Source of the DNA: Neocallimastix lanati (nom. inval.)
Taxonomy: Eukaryota > Neocallimastigomycota > Neocallimastigomycetes > Neocallimastigales > Neocallimastigaceae
Direction: 5' to 3'
NCBI GenBank assembly: GCA_016946835.1
Contig: JACVTC010000069.1
Location: 690,001 to 750,000 of the forward strand
DNA length: 60,000 nucleotides
Below, in pieces: positions 1-13,604 of the stretch (positions within the stretch are counted from its first letter, which is position 1; every line of letters starts with the position of its first letter). Position numbers and translations under genes: made by a program. The notes beneath the pieces are model-generated. The model was not told the DNA's origin. It saw nothing but the letters and a program-made list of their open reading frames with translations, and did not search any database.

Positions 1-31
<31 letters not shown>

Positions 32-1400
32 AAAAATATGAGAAATTTGAAATATATATTATATATATTCTTTTTTTTTTTTTTTTTCATTTTATTTTAT
101 TTATAATAAAATATGATTTTATAAAAAATTAGGTTTAATGTTGTATTGTAAATAAAATGAATTTTATTTTGAATTTGCCATGGTTAATAATATTTATTGA
201 AGTTTTTAAATATTAACATATAAATGATACTATTATGTCTTAATATTTTATATATAAATAATATTCATTTTCATATTAAATATTTATAAAATATAAATAT
301 ATTTATAGATTATAAAATAATACAATAAAAAACAATGATTCTATTTAATATTACAAAGAAAAATATATTTTAAATTTTAAAATTTAAATTTTTATTATTT
401 GTATTTATTTATTATTATAAATAAAAAAATTACTAATAATTATTAATAGATTTATTTATTTAAAATTTATTGAAAAAAAAAAATGGCTATTCTATATTTT
501 TTTAAACATTGAAAATTACTGTTTTTATATATTATTAATTTTTTTTTTTTTGAAAAATATGAGAAATTTGAAAAATATATATATATATATTTTTTTTTTC
601 ATTTTATTTTATTTATAATAAAATATGATTTTATAAAAAATTAGGTTTAATGTTGTATTGTAAATAAAATGAATTTTATTTTAATAAAGAAAAAAAAAAA
701 ATATATATATATATATATATTCTTTTATTCCATTAAATTAAAAACATTAAAAACATAAATTATAATTCTAAATATTTTTACTATTTTTTTTATTATGAAA
801 AAAATAAATAAAAAAGTATATATATTTTCTAATAAATATATATTTAAATAAATTCCATTAATTAGAAAAAAAAATTATAAAAATTATTTCAAAATATATA
901 TTATTTATTTATAGAAATTTATTTAATATAAACATTAATAAAATAACTTTTATTTTCATTACTAAAGTAAATATAAAAAAACATTAATTTATTTATTATA
1001 ACTTTAATTAATATGAAGTTTAATATTTATTATAATTTAAATTTTTACCATATATAAAATTATGAATTTAAAGAAAAAAAAAAAAAAAAAGAATAATATT
1101 TGTATTAAATATTGATAGATAAACTCCATTTGATAATTAAAAATATTATTTAGTTTCTTAATTTTAAAGCTTTATTTAATATCTTGCTTATTAATTTTAC
1201 TCTTTCTCGACATTATACAATACTTTATGCTCTTTATAAACTTCTAGAATTCTTAAACTATTAATTAATTTCTTAAACAATAATTATTCCTATTAATAAT
1301 AATTTCTAGTAATATATTTATGTTTTTATATTTATTATTGATTTTATTTATATTTTATATCAATATCTTTAATGAAATATTTACTATATATATTTTATAT
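1..1400. repeat. AT-rich gene-free DNA with a direct repeat (31-176 and 551-681)
   Basis: No coding region is visible. A block of about 140 bp beginning GAAAAATATGAGAAATTTGA at 31 recurs in the same orientation from about 552 with only small changes. The changes lie mainly in the TA and T runs. Both copies are directly preceded by a poly-T run (1-30 and 540-551). A poly-T run followed by a conserved block is what a reverse-oriented retroposed 3' end would look like, but no coding part of such an element is present. The rest is homopolymer and TA-rich sequence. Confidence 0.6.
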
Positions 1401-1409
1401 TTATTGAAT

Positions 1410-1790
1410 TTTGTGATATACTCACTTCCTGATGGATTAGGGTATGGATTGAGTATCTGAAAGAAGTTATGGTCTTTTCTCCTTCAGAGGCATTGGCCCT
1501 ACTAGCCTATCTTACTACGATTTTAGCGTTGACGCTCCCGGTTAGTTTGAGTTTCTACTTTAGGAATAGTAACCCTTGTGGAGTACTAGCCCTAGACATA
1601 ATTTCTGTAAAGAGAGCCGCAAATCGCACCGAGAATGGCTTTTTTGAATAATCACCAGAAATGATTTGGTTCTTAAACAAAACATCCCATTCCTTTTTAT
1701 AATTTAAATCAATAATGTCTGCATCTCTTCCACCAAGAAGGATGTTATATAATCGGTACCAACGCCACATATTTATTTATATATTTATTT
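1410..1790 (-). pseudogene. LINE C-terminal fragment (decayed)
   Basis: This is an island of nearly normal base composition in very AT-rich DNA. On the minus strand 1770-1555 reads as a 71-residue open frame containing YNILLGGRDAD followed by a RFAALFTEIM-like stretch. The same order (hydrophobic residues, LLGG, basic stretch, then GLAEFLTN) occurs at the C-terminus of the two better-preserved LINE reverse transcriptases in this window (near 33020-32880 and 47800-47650). I therefore read it as the C-terminal end of a divergent non-LTR element. The frame is broken after 1555 and there is no nearby poly-A tail. The plus-strand 60-residue frame over the same bases is probably a shadow. Confidence 0.5.
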
Positions 1791-1799
1791 ATACACTCA

Positions 1800-2372
1800 T
1801 TATTCAGAAAATTACTTAAAATTAACATGATTTTCACCAATTGAACTATTCATTACATTAGCAGTAACGATATAAAAATTATTTTCACTATTACTAATAA
1901 TAATATTCCTTATTTTCACAATTACTACTAACATTAATATTCCTTGTTTTCACTATTACTAATACTACTATTATTAACAATATTATTCCTATTGCTATTA
2001 ATTATTAATATTATATACTTCGTTACTACTATCAGAATCTGTACTTGATTCATTTTATTATTCATACCTGAAATAACAGTGTTTAAATTACTATTTGATA
2101 TTGAACTATATTTAGAAATTATAAAAAATTTTTTTTCATAAAAAATCTTCATTATCCTTAAAATATTTCATTCGAAATTTAACGGAAAAGGTAACATTTA
2201 GAAAATCAATGTTCCAATCGAGGATTACTATTTTTTTTTCTATAAAACAACAAGGTCATCGTTCTGGACAGTTGTCTTCTCATATTAGAAGCTTTGGACA
2301 ACATCAAATTTATTTATTCACATCTGGCATGAAAATATCTCCATCAGGAAATCAATACTAAATTCAAGATAC
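1800..2372 (-). pseudogene. Decayed low-complexity coding relic, possibly gag/ORF1-like
   Basis: The minus strand keeps an Asn/Ser-rich open frame (2152-1934) with SISNSENKEY-like repeats. Further out, about 2320-2260 on the minus strand, a broken reading gives CCPKLL, a stop, then EDNCPER. This resembles a decayed CCHC zinc knuckle of a retroelement gag or LINE ORF1. It lies between two LINE relics. The evidence is weak: there are several stops and no intact domain. Confidence 0.25.
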
Positions 2373-2432
2373 TTAAAAAATTTGGCTTTTAGGTAGGTAG
2401 TCTCTCGTTTTTTTTTTTTTTTTTTTTTTTTT

Positions 2433-2635
2433 CAAATTTATATTTCTCATAAGCCTTAGCCTTGATTAATTTTCCTGCCATATCTCTATCCTCAGTAAAA
2501 GTTTATAATTGAAAAAAATTTTTTTTTTTTTTCTTCAAATATATATTTCTCATAAGCCTTAGCCTTGACTAATTTTCCTGCCATATCTCTATCCCCAGTA
2601 AAAGTTTATAATTCAAAAAAATTTTTTTTTTTGAT
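2433..2635. repeat. Tandem direct duplication, period 103 bp
   Basis: Two adjacent copies (about 2433-2535 and 2536-2635) share CATAAGCCTTAGCCTTGA, TTTCCTGCCATATCTCTATC and CAGTAAAAGTTTATAATT, with a few substitutions. Each copy begins and ends in poly-T. On the minus strand each copy keeps an open frame reading DRDMAGKL(I/V)KAKAYEKY. This suggests the unit came from a coding region, perhaps of the retroelement remains on either side, but I do not recognise the peptide. Confidence 0.75.
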
Positions 2636-2639
2636 GGAA

Positions 2640-3780
2640 AATTTATCTAATTTCGTCTGCTAAAAAAATTTTTACTATCTTTATCCCATGCATGACGTCT
2701 TCAACAAGATATATCTCTGAGTAAATCAGAAATAATATATTCTTTTCGAGTTTTTCTAATTTTTTGACACACCTTACCAAACTTGCCCAATTACTATAAC
2801 AAAAAAAAAAATAACGTTCTTTTTATAAGGAATAAGAATATAAGGACTTTTAAGAAATCCTTTAATAATGGAATAAAGAGCTTTTCTAACTTGATAATCC
2901 ATTCTACTAAACTTGAACACTTAATTGATGCCAAATTTGCATTTCATTATTTCTAGCCCACATACTGGCAAACTTTAATAATTTCTTAAGTTGAAATCTT
3001 GTTGGAACACATAATACAGTGTCATCTGCAAAGAGACTTCCACAACATCGTTTATCACCAATAGAGATTCCATATTTATCACAATTATTAAAAATATCAT
3101 TAATGAACAAGTTAAATAAAAAAAAAAAAAAAATTGGTGAGAGGGGGGACAACCTTGACGAACAACCTTTCTTAATACTAAATGATTCTGATAATTGATC
3201 CATCAACCCCTTACCTTAAGCCTTAGAAGATAAGTATAAATTTTCAATAAATATACGGCACTTAACCTCTAATACCTAAGTTGATGAATCTACATTAATA
3301 CATTATATATGGGAACTGAGTCATAAGCCTTTTTATGGTTCAAAAAAAAAAAAAAAAAAAAAAACAAGGTAAGTATAAAGTATCCTTATTTTTCAAATTT
3401 TCGTCTCTGACATATAATCCTTAATGTAGTGTAAAAACTTTTTACATTCTTCTTGGTTACGAAATCAATATTGTTCAGGTCTTATAAATCTTTTATCAAT
3501 TCCATATTTAGAGATTCTATTAGCAATGATTTTTACTATAATTTTTAATCCATTATTGATAAGAGTGATGCCACGATAGCAGATGACGAAAGAAATTATT
3601 AAGACTTTAACTAAAAATAAATAAATAAAATAATAATAATAATAATAATTGATAGAGTTATTTTTTCTTTATTCCAACATTTAGAACCATTCTTAATACC
3701 ATTTGAAAGTATTTTTCACTACCATAATATAAGTACCTTTAAAAAAGAATCTTTGATGAATTTTCTTTTAATAAGAAGTT
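2640..3780 (-). pseudogene. LINE reverse-transcriptase pseudogene
   Basis: On the minus strand 3206-2907 reads as a degenerate RT core. It contains LSPIFF..LFNLFINDIF, then CCGSLFADDTVL, the YxDD-type catalytic box. Upstream, around 3500-3240, broken frames still match other landmarks of the intact LINE at 32.6-37.5 kb: RPEQ.GFRN.EEC, then a YDSVP-like stretch and LYLSSKA. Near 3580 the GDLSDCNNYRGIS region is traceable. Poly-A/poly-T expansions and frameshifts interrupt it, so it is dead. Its closest relatives in the window are the copies at 32685-36771 and 47223-49029. Confidence 0.8.
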
Positions 3781-4380
3781 TTTATTAAAAAAATAAAAAA
3801 AAATTAAAAAAATAAAAAAAAATTAAAAAAATAAAAAAAAATTAAAAAAATAAAAAAAAATTAAAAAAAAAAAAAAATTTTAAAAAAAAAAAAAAAAGAT
3901 GAGTATTTTTTTTTAATAGTAGTAATAATACATAATTTATCAAAGATAATATAATAGAATAATATCAATATATAGCGTCTCTTCATCCAAAATATTAATT
4001 TCACTGTATAATTCTTCTATTCCATCAAAAAAAAAAAAATTATTTCTTTAATATCTATTTTTGACCAATAAAGCTTCCTAAATAGTTAAAGGTTGAAAAT
4101 TCTCCTAAATTTAACCATTTTTACTGTAATATTTAAGGGAAGTGGTAGAATTTTTTTGCTCATTCCTAATCATATCTTCTTCTAATTCATAAATGTGAAC
4201 TGGTAAAAATCTGAAAAAGGATGGGTCTTCGGGAACTCCCCATATCTTTTTCTTTTTTGAATGATTGTAAAAAAATAAATAGAAATAGAAATTGAAATAA
4301 TAATGGGTTAATTTTTTTTTTTAAATAAAAATAGAAATATATGTAAATGGGTTATTTTTTTTTTTTTAATTTTAAACATC

Positions 4381-4400
<20 letters not shown>
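3781..4400. repeat. A-rich minisatellite and unassigned relic sequence
   Basis: About 3783-3890 is a tandem array of an 18-bp unit made of TTAAAAAAATAAAAAAAA-like sequence. From about 4030 to 4260 there is sequence of higher complexity (for example GGATGGGTCTTCGGGAACTC near 4219). It could be more retroelement debris, but no conserved motif was recognised. Poly-A and poly-T runs follow. Confidence 0.5.
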
Positions 4401-4412
<12 letters not shown>

Positions 4413-4980
4413 CATAAACACATTATATATAATAAATATTTATTATTATTTTAACAAAAAATATTAAAATATGTCTTTAAAATTAAATATTATTTTACAT
4501 TTTATTATATATTTTATTATAATTTTAATGAAAAATATAAAAATATTAAAATATATCTTAAAAATTAGATTTCATTAATTTAAAAATTAAATATTATTAA
4601 ATATTATTTTTTTATTATTTTAACAAAAATATTAAAATATATTTTAAATACTAAAATATATCTCTAAAATTAAACATCATTTTATATTTTATTAGATATT
4701 TGGTTAGTATTTTAACAAAAAATACTTAAATATATCTTTAAAATTAAATATTATTATATATTATTGTAATAAAAGATATTGAAGTTTTTTTTTTTTTTTA
4801 AATATTATAAAATATTATTTCATTTTTTTTTTATTATATATTAAAAATTTAAATATAATTATTTATTTATTAAAAATAATTTAAGCCACCCTTATATCAA
4901 CAATTTTTTAACGTATGCCGCATTTCATATAAAGCCCACGTTCCGAAATGCAATATTCCGAAATGCACCACATTGTGGAT
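4400..4980. repeat. Dispersed repeat, copy 1 (partner 43800-44055)
   Basis: A degenerate internal tandem array has units resembling ATTTTAACAAAAAATATTAAA. It is followed by TTTAAGCCACCCTTATAT and, about 45 bp later, CCACGTTCCGAAATGCAA. The core TTCCGAAATGCA is then repeated once more. The same array and the same ordered end sequence occur at 43800-44055 in the same orientation, so this is a dispersed family. No ORF and no clear terminal inverted repeat are visible. Confidence 0.7.
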
Positions 4981-5619
4981 CTACATCATCAATATTTTCT
5001 TTAATACAAAACCTAAATTATGAATTATTTCAAAAAGAATGGTTTGACCAAAATTTGAACAGTTATTGATAATACTTTCTAAAATAATTTTATAAATATT
5101 TTTTAAAAAAAAAAAAAAAAGGAAATTATTTTTTTAATTTAATATTTTACCTTTTCCATTTAAATGAAATTATTTAATAAAAGTTTGTAGATAGATTGTA
5201 TTGGTATTCTTTTTAAATTCCAATAGTGCTAATGTTTTTCAACAAATAGTCACTTCCAGATATGAAAATTTATCACTGAATCTCTATAGAAAACTATATA
5301 AAAATTAATTTTGAACTTATATATTGCCTTACCATACATATATTTAAATTATTATTTAAGTACAACCAGTAATTGTATCATTTTTACCATAAATACTTGG
5401 AGAAATCATCAATATAAATTTCAAAAGAAAAAAATAAAATAAAATAAAACTAGTATTGCTCTATTAAACAAGGGAAAAAAGGTAAAAATAATAAAAAAAA
5501 AATATTAGGTATTCAATGCTATATCTAAATTATTTAGTAATATATATATATATAAGTATTTATAAAAATATATATTTATTTTATAAAATTTATTGTTAAT
5601 CAGATAAAAATAAAAAAAA

Positions 5620-6590
5620 CTTATTATTATTAATTTACATAACCAAAGTACTTTTAAAGACATTTATAATATCATTTTTGGTAAATTTGTAGGGACTGTT
5701 GGCCTTTTCAATACAATGAATTTAATATTTATAATATCTGTTATCCTAATCTCCAATAGTATCAATAGTGTTATGATTTCATATATACTTAAACATATAA
5801 ATAATAAATATATATATATTAAGATATTAAATGAATTATTATCTAGATGTGGATTGTAATGTTAATGATTCTCTCTATAATTAATATCAAAATTTAAGTT
5901 TTCCTACGAAACTTTTTGTAACTATTTATGGTATCATTAATAGTGTTTCTTTCTTTTGAGTTAATTAAATCAGTGGCAAATATTAGCTTGTACTACATTA
6001 ATTTTTTTTTTTTTCTATCAAAAAGAAAAACAAAAAAGAAAAACAAAAAAAAACAGAAAGCAATAAGAATAAAAATTAATAAAAATAAAAATTAATAAAA
6101 ATAAAAATTAATAAAAATAATAAATAATAAAAAATATGAATAAATAAAAAGCTACAAACTTTCACTATATAATTTATTATTCCTAATTTAAATAACCGTA
6201 GTATTTTTAAAGTTATTTATAATATTTTTTTAATATCATTTTTTGGTTAATTCATAGGAATTATTGGCTTCTTCAATACAATGAAAACAGACAATTGTAA
6301 TATCTATCACTCTAATCTTTAATAATATCATCAAAATTAGAGATTTCATAAAAATCTTTTTATTCGCTTTTTTTTTTATTTTTTATTTTTTTTTATTTTA
6401 ATTTTTTTTTTTTTTCATTAAGTAATTGAAAGATCATTAACCTGTAATGTGGATTATAATGATGTTGATTATGTTTATAATATATTTCAAAATTTTAAGT
6501 TTTTTTACTTTTTACTTATAGTTGCATTATTAATGGCTTGTACTACATTAAATTTTTCTGTCAAAAAAAAAATAAAAAAAAATAAAAACC
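5620..6590. repeat. Diverged tandem duplication (units about 5620-6060 and 6175-6590)
   Basis: Two neighbouring blocks share ordered similarity. One shared stretch has a CATAACC or AATAACC start, TTTTTAAAG, TATAATATC, a TTGGC then CAATACAATGAA stretch and TCTAATC. A later stretch has GTGGATT.TAATG, TCAAAATTTTAAGTTTT and GGCTTGTACTACATTAA or a similar form. The copies differ by many indels. No conserved reading frame was found. The spacer between them is an A-rich (AAAATTAATAA)n stretch. Confidence 0.55.
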
Positions 6591-6679
6591 AATGAAAATA
6601 AAATAATAAATTATAAATCCACCCAGATATGAAATTAAAAGATTAAAAAAAGTTAAAAATAATATATAAAGTATATTAC

Positions 6680-6875
6680 ATAAATATTTATTATTATTAT
6701 TTATTATTTATTATTATTATTTATTATTTATTATTTATTATTATTATTATTATTTATTATTTATTATTATTATTATTATTATTTATTATTTATTATTTAT
6801 TATTTATTATTTATTATTTATTATTTATTATTTATTATTTATTATTTATTATTTATTATTTATTATTTATTATTA
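6680..6875. repeat. TTA/TTTATTA microsatellite
   Basis: About 195 bp are composed only of ATT and ATTT units in the TTATTATT/TTATTTATTA pattern. Direct simple-sequence DNA; no other content. Confidence 0.95.
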
Positions 6876-6879
6876 TTAA

Positions 6880-9840
6880 ATTTCTAATGAAATATGATAT
6901 ATCATTTTTATAGAATAAAATACTATATAATATTTATAAAATAAGAATTAATTTTTTTTTTAAAAAATATTTCGACTAATAATTAAAAGTTGATAAAAAA
7001 AAATAATAATTAGTAACCCTAAATATTAAATTTATATAATTGCAATTATATTTATTAATTATATGTACATATAATTATTTATTAATATTTATTTTTACAT
7101 ATTTTTATTAATAGGGAAAATTTCCTAAATCAAATAAATAAACTGACAACAAATTGAATAATTGATATATATTATAACAAATTTATTTTTTTTTATATAT
7201 ATCTAATTTAACCTTCACTTTATTATTATATAAATAAAATGGTTTCTTTTATTTATAATATAAAAAATAAAATATATATATGTATATAACTTAAAAATGA
7301 GATTAAACAAAACGAAATTTAATAAAAATACTGAACAAAAAAATAAAATAAAGATAGTAATACTAAATAATTATATATATATAATCTAAACATAGATATA
7401 ATTTAAAAAAAAAAGTTTTTTATAGAAAATTCAAAAAACAAATAATAATAATAATCATAATCATTCTTTTGTCGTTGATATATAACAATTTATTTTAAAT
7501 TTAATTCTAATAATAATAAATATTAGTATTTTACTAATATATATATAAACATTAAACCAAACCAAACCAAATCAAACCAAAAAAAAAAAATATTTTCCAT
7601 TTTATTGTTATAATAAATATTAATATTTATTATAAATATTTAAATAATAATTAAAATGAATTTAAATAATTATTTTCCTTAACTTATTTCTCCTCTCCAT
7701 CTTCAAACCCAAAATTTAAATTTTTATTAATAAAAAGTATATAAACTTTAACAAATAATGAAATACTTTTAATATATTAAAAAAAATTTTATTTCTATTT
7801 AATTATTTTTTTTTTATTTTACTTTGAAACAAATATACAAATATATATATATAGTATTTTTTTTTTAAAAAAATTTAATATATTTATAAAGGTCACGGAA
7901 AATTTTATTTTTATTTCATTTATGATTATATATATATTAATTTTAATTCATTTGAATATATATTTTGAATAAACTAATTTAATATAAATTATATATGAAA
8001 TAATAAAATTTTACTATTAACAAAAAAAAAAAAGAAAAAAAAGATAAATTAATAATATTAAAGTTTATGATCATTCATATAATTCTTATTGGCTACTATA
8101 AATGATAGTTTTTTTTCATAAAATAAAATTTCAAATCTTAGTGGTATTTGTTTTAAATTGAAATTGAGTCATTTAATCACGGATTATTATTTAAAAGTTT
8201 ATGATATATATAATGGGAAATATAGAATTTAATTAAATAAAAAAAGAAAAAAATTCTTTTTTTTTTTTTTTTTTAACTTTTATAATTTTATACAAGATAT
8301 GTATGAAATTATTAATTTAAATAAAAATAAAAAATAGAATAAAAATAAAATATAGCATTTTTATTGAATATAAAATATAATTAATTAAAATTTATATATA
8401 TAAAGTATATATACAGTGTATAATAATTTATTTAATACTATTTATATTTGTTTATTTTAAAAATATACAAGGAATAAATTTAATAGAAAAAAAATACTTA
8501 ATGTAAAAAGATATAGAATGTAAAGATAAAATGTAAAAAAACTATAGAATGCAAAGATAAATTGTAAAAAACTATTGAATGTAAAGATAAATAATAAAAT
8601 GACAAGACACAGCTACTATTAATAATCTAACTATTGTACTTTAATTCTACCTTAATTATTAAATTAAATATTAAATATTTTATTTTTCTTTTATAATTAA
8701 TCATTATTAAATACATATGCACTTTTTTATAATTTTATTTTTCTTTTTAGTAGTATCTATTAATAGAAGATTAATAAATTAAACATAGAGATATAAAATT
8801 TTTTAATAATATAATTTAATAAAAATTAAAATAGTTTTTATTAATTCTAAATCTATTTCACCGAAGGAATAATATATAATAATATATATTATTGCTATTA
8901 TTTTAAATAAATGTTTTTTTTTTTATTAATAAAGCTATTTTAATTAGCTTTCAATAAGAAACAACTAATTCTGAAACTGTAATTATAATTTATTTATTAA
9001 TATAAATTTAAAATGTTCAATACAGTAATTTTTTCTTAAAAAAAAAAAAAAATACATTATGAACTTTAATAAATAAAAAATGAATTGAAAGTAATAAAAT
9101 ACAAAGATATGGAGCTATTGATTATTTTATATTAATAATTAAATGGGTAACTTTACTCATTATTTTATTTTTAATGTATTTAAACAATTATGTATAAAAA
9201 TTCCCTTCCAATTTAAGTAGATTAGTTATTACTAATAATATATAAATACTGAATAAAAATAATACTATTAATAATTTTAGTAGTAATAATAATAATTTAT
9301 TATGGTTTACAAATAATCATTTGGTAATTTATATATTTGTTATTTTATATAATAATAATGTTAATAATAATAAAATAATAAAATTAAAATTTTATATATC
9401 CTAATAAATCTTATGTATATAATAATGATACCTACTTTATTCAATCTTTTATTTATTTATTTATTTTTATTTTTTTTTAAATATTGTATTTCTTAAGATT
9501 TTCATATATAATCAATACTTTTTTTATTATATTCTCTTTGATTTCTTTTTTTTTTTTTTTTTTTTTTAATTTATACTTTTTTAAATTTTTATTTATATAA
9601 AAAAGAATTTATTTTTTTATTCTAGCAATAACGTAATAAAATTATATTTATTTAGCTTTTAACTTTTTTATGTAATAAAATAATTATCTTGTTTTAATTA
9701 AAATTAAAATTCGATTAGTTTATTTAATTAATTATTTAATTTTTTTTTTTTTTTTAATACTTTTTTATTTATTTTTAAGAAAATAATCTTATTTATTTTT
9801 ATTTATTTACATTTAAAAAAAAAGTAAAAAAAAATATATT
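6880..9840. other. AT-rich gene-free region
   Basis: No coding sequence, RNA gene or transposon is recognisable. A short imperfect tandem repeat with a unit close to AATGTAAAGATAAAATGTAA (about 38 bp, three copies) lies at about 8505-8600. Everything else is A/T runs and short degenerate AT repeats. Confidence 0.7.
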
Positions 9841-9846
9841 ACAACT

Positions 9847-11188
<1,342 letters not shown>

Positions 11189-13261
11189 ATGAAGTCATTA
11201 TCCGCTATTTTTACTTATTTATGTGTAGTAGCTCCAATTCTTTTAGTTAATGCTACTAGTAGATTAACTGTTGATTGTAAGAATAAGCTCCGTGGTGCTA
11301 CTCATTGTGCTAACGGTTCCTTATACGGTCTTATTGAAAATGTTCCAATGGATTACACCAATTTGGTTGCTCCACTTCATCCATTTGTTATGCGTAATCC
11401 AGCTAGAGGTGGTAATGGAAATCAACATCCATACGGTGATGCTATTAAGGTTGCAAGACGTATGACTGAATCACCAGGTGCTTTAATGTCTGTTGATTTA
11501 CCAGATATGTTACCATACTGGCCATACAAATGGCCAGGTATGCAAAGTTGGTTAAATCAAGTTAAATCTTTCATTGATGATAAGAAGAAATCTGGTTTAA
11601 CCAACTGGTATGGTTTAGAAATCTGGAATGAACCAGATGGTACTTGGGATAATGCCAATGGAAGTTTCAACGATATGTGGAAAAAGACTTATGACCTTAT
11701 TCGTCAAGCTGATCCAGGAGAAAAAATTATTGGTCCATGTTTCAGTTGGTATGAAGAAAACAAAATGAAGAACTTCTTACAATACTGTAAACAAAACAAC
11801 TGTATTCCAGATATTATTAGTTGGCATGAATTAAGTGGTATTGAAGGTGTTTCAAGCCACTTAAGAGGTTACCGTAACTTAGAACGTTCTCTTGGTATCA
11901 AGGAACTTCCAATTAGTATTAACGAATACTGTGATGCCGAACATGAATTAGAAGGTCAACCAGGTTCCAGTGCTCGTTTCATTGGTAAGTTCGAACGTTA
12001 CAAGGTTGATAGTGCTATGATTACTTGGTGGTTCGTTCCACACCCAGGTCGTTTAGGTAGTTTAATGGCTACTGACACTCAAAAGGGTGCTGGTTGGTAC
12101 TTCTACAAATGGTATGGTGATATGACTGGTGATATGGTTAGCGTTACTCCACCAAATGATGACAGTAAGTACATTGATGGTGCTGCCTGTGTTGATTCCA
12201 GTAAGGAATACATCAGTTTCATTTTCGGTGGTCCAAATGATGGTAGTGTTAATGCTGTTATTAGAAACATTCCATCCTTCATTGGTTCCGTTGCTAATGT
12301 TAAGGTTGAAAAGATTGATTGGAAGAATAAGGATACTCCATCCAATGGTCCAAATACTATCTTTGAAAAGAAATACAATGTCAGCAATGGTCAAATTTCT
12401 GTTGATATTAGTGGTACTAATGGAAGTTCCGGTTACCGTATTTACATTACTAAGGGTGATGGTAGTAGTACTGTTGAACCAACTCCAGATACTCCAAGCA
12501 ACAATTCATCTATTGGTGGTAAGTACAACATCGTTAATCGTAACAGTGGTAAGTTCTTAGGTGTTAACAATGACTCTACTTCTGATGGTGCTAATGTTCA
12601 TCAATGGTCTGACAATGGAAAGACTAGTGAACAATGGATTATCAGTGATGAAGGTAATGGTTACAAGATTCTTAATGTCAATGCCAATAAGGTTCTTGAT
12701 GTTAACGATGCTTCCTATTCTGATGGTGCCAATGTTATTCTCTGGAGCGATAATGGTAACTCTAACCAACGTTGGATTATTCAAGAACTTGGTGATGGAT
12801 ATGTCACTATTGAAAACTATAACAGTGGTAAGAACCTTGATGTTGAAAAGTCATCTACTTCTGATGGTGGTAATGTCTTACAATGGAGTAACAATGGTCA
12901 AAACAACCAACAATGGAAGTTAGTTCGTCTTGATGCTCCAGCTGCTGCCACCACTACTAAGAAATCTCAACCAACTTCTAGTGCTTCTAAATGTTCCGAT
13001 GCTATCTTAAAGCAAGGATACAAGTGCTGTGCCTCCGGTTGTTCTGTTATCTATACTGATGATGATGGTACTTGGGGTGTTGAAAATGGTGAATGGTGTG
13101 GATGTTCCGCTGCTTCCACTTCTGTAAGCTGTTCATCAGCTGTTACCTCCCAAGGTTACAAGTGCTGTAGTGCTAACAATTGTAATGTCTACTTCACTGA
13201 TGATGCTGGTAAGTGGGGTATTGAAAACGACGATTGGTGTGGTATTTCCAACCAATGTTAG
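11189..13261 (+). CDS. Secreted GH39-like glycosidase with ricin-type lectin module and two dockerins
   Basis: An intronless 690-residue protein. Residues 1-22 form a signal peptide (hydrophobic core YLCVVAPILLV, then NA). Residues ~25-420 form a clan GH-A (beta/alpha)8 glycosidase: IWNEPDGTW places the likely acid/base at E148, and PISINEYC the likely nucleophile at E246. A SWHEL motif lies at 211-215. The layout best fits family GH39 (beta-xylosidase-like), but the substrate is unproven. After a short Thr/Pro linker, residues ~444-580 form a three-fold ricin B/CBM13-like module (HQWSDNG, ILWSDNG, LQWSNNG, each followed by a QW or RW). Two CBM10-type fungal dockerins follow at ~601-639 and ~648-690, with GYKCC, TDD(D/A)G.WG.EN..WCG. 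The dockerins imply attachment to the extracellular cellulosome. Its tandem paralogue starts 5.6 kb downstream. The start is the first ATG after an A-rich leader. Confidence 0.88.
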   Translation: MKSLSAIFTYLCVVAPILLVNATSRLTVDCKNKLRGATHCANGSLYGLIENVPMDYTNLVAPLHPFVMRNPARGGNGNQHPYGDAIKVARRMTESPGALMSVDLPDMLPYWPYKWPGMQSWLNQVKSFIDDKKKSGLTNWYGLEIWNEPDGTWDNANGSFNDMWKKTYDLIRQADPGEKIIGPCFSWYEENKMKNFLQYCKQNNCIPDIISWHELSGIEGVSSHLRGYRNLERSLGIKELPISINEYCDAEHELEGQPGSSARFIGKFERYKVDSAMITWWFVPHPGRLGSLMATDTQKGAGWYFYKWYGDMTGDMVSVTPPNDDSKYIDGAACVDSSKEYISFIFGGPNDGSVNAVIRNIPSFIGSVANVKVEKIDWKNKDTPSNGPNTIFEKKYNVSNGQISVDISGTNGSSGYRIYITKGDGSSTVEPTPDTPSNNSSIGGKYNIVNRNSGKFLGVNNDSTSDGANVHQWSDNGKTSEQWIISDEGNGYKILNVNANKVLDVNDASYSDGANVILWSDNGNSNQRWIIQELGDGYVTIENYNSGKNLDVEKSSTSDGGNVLQWSNNGQNNQQWKLVRLDAPAAATTTKKSQPTSSASKCSDAILKQGYKCCASGCSVIYTDDDGTWGVENGEWCGCSAASTSVSCSSAVTSQGYKCCSANNCNVYFTDDAGKWGIENDDWCGISNQC

Positions 13262-13604
13262 ACTGTAGAAATGTAGAACTTTAAGAAGTAAAAATAAATA
13301 TATAAATAAATAAATAAATAAAAAAAAAGTTAAGAAATAAACAAATACTGAATTAATAAATTATAAATTATTAATTGTTTATTTTCTTTAACCATTTTCA
13401 ATTGCGAAATACAAAATAAAAATTCAAAAATAAAATAAAATAAAATAAAATAAAAATGTATTATTAAATTATAATTAATATAGAGATGTAAATTAAAAAA
13501 AAAAAAATAAAAATAAATTTAAAAAGTATAATTATATAAAAATACAATACAATAAAATAAAATAAAATAATAAAGAATAAAAAAAATTTAAAAAAAAAAA
13601 AAAA
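13262..13604. other. 3' flank of the first GH39-like gene
   Basis: AT-rich sequence with (AAAT)n just after the stop (about 13298-13325) and (AAAAT)n blocks. No defined terminator or polyadenylation element can be singled out. Confidence 0.6.

Noticed and set aside
1469-1651. 60-residue plus-strand frame in the GC-richer island
   Set aside because: The minus-strand reading shows LINE C-terminal motifs, so this is probably its shadow.
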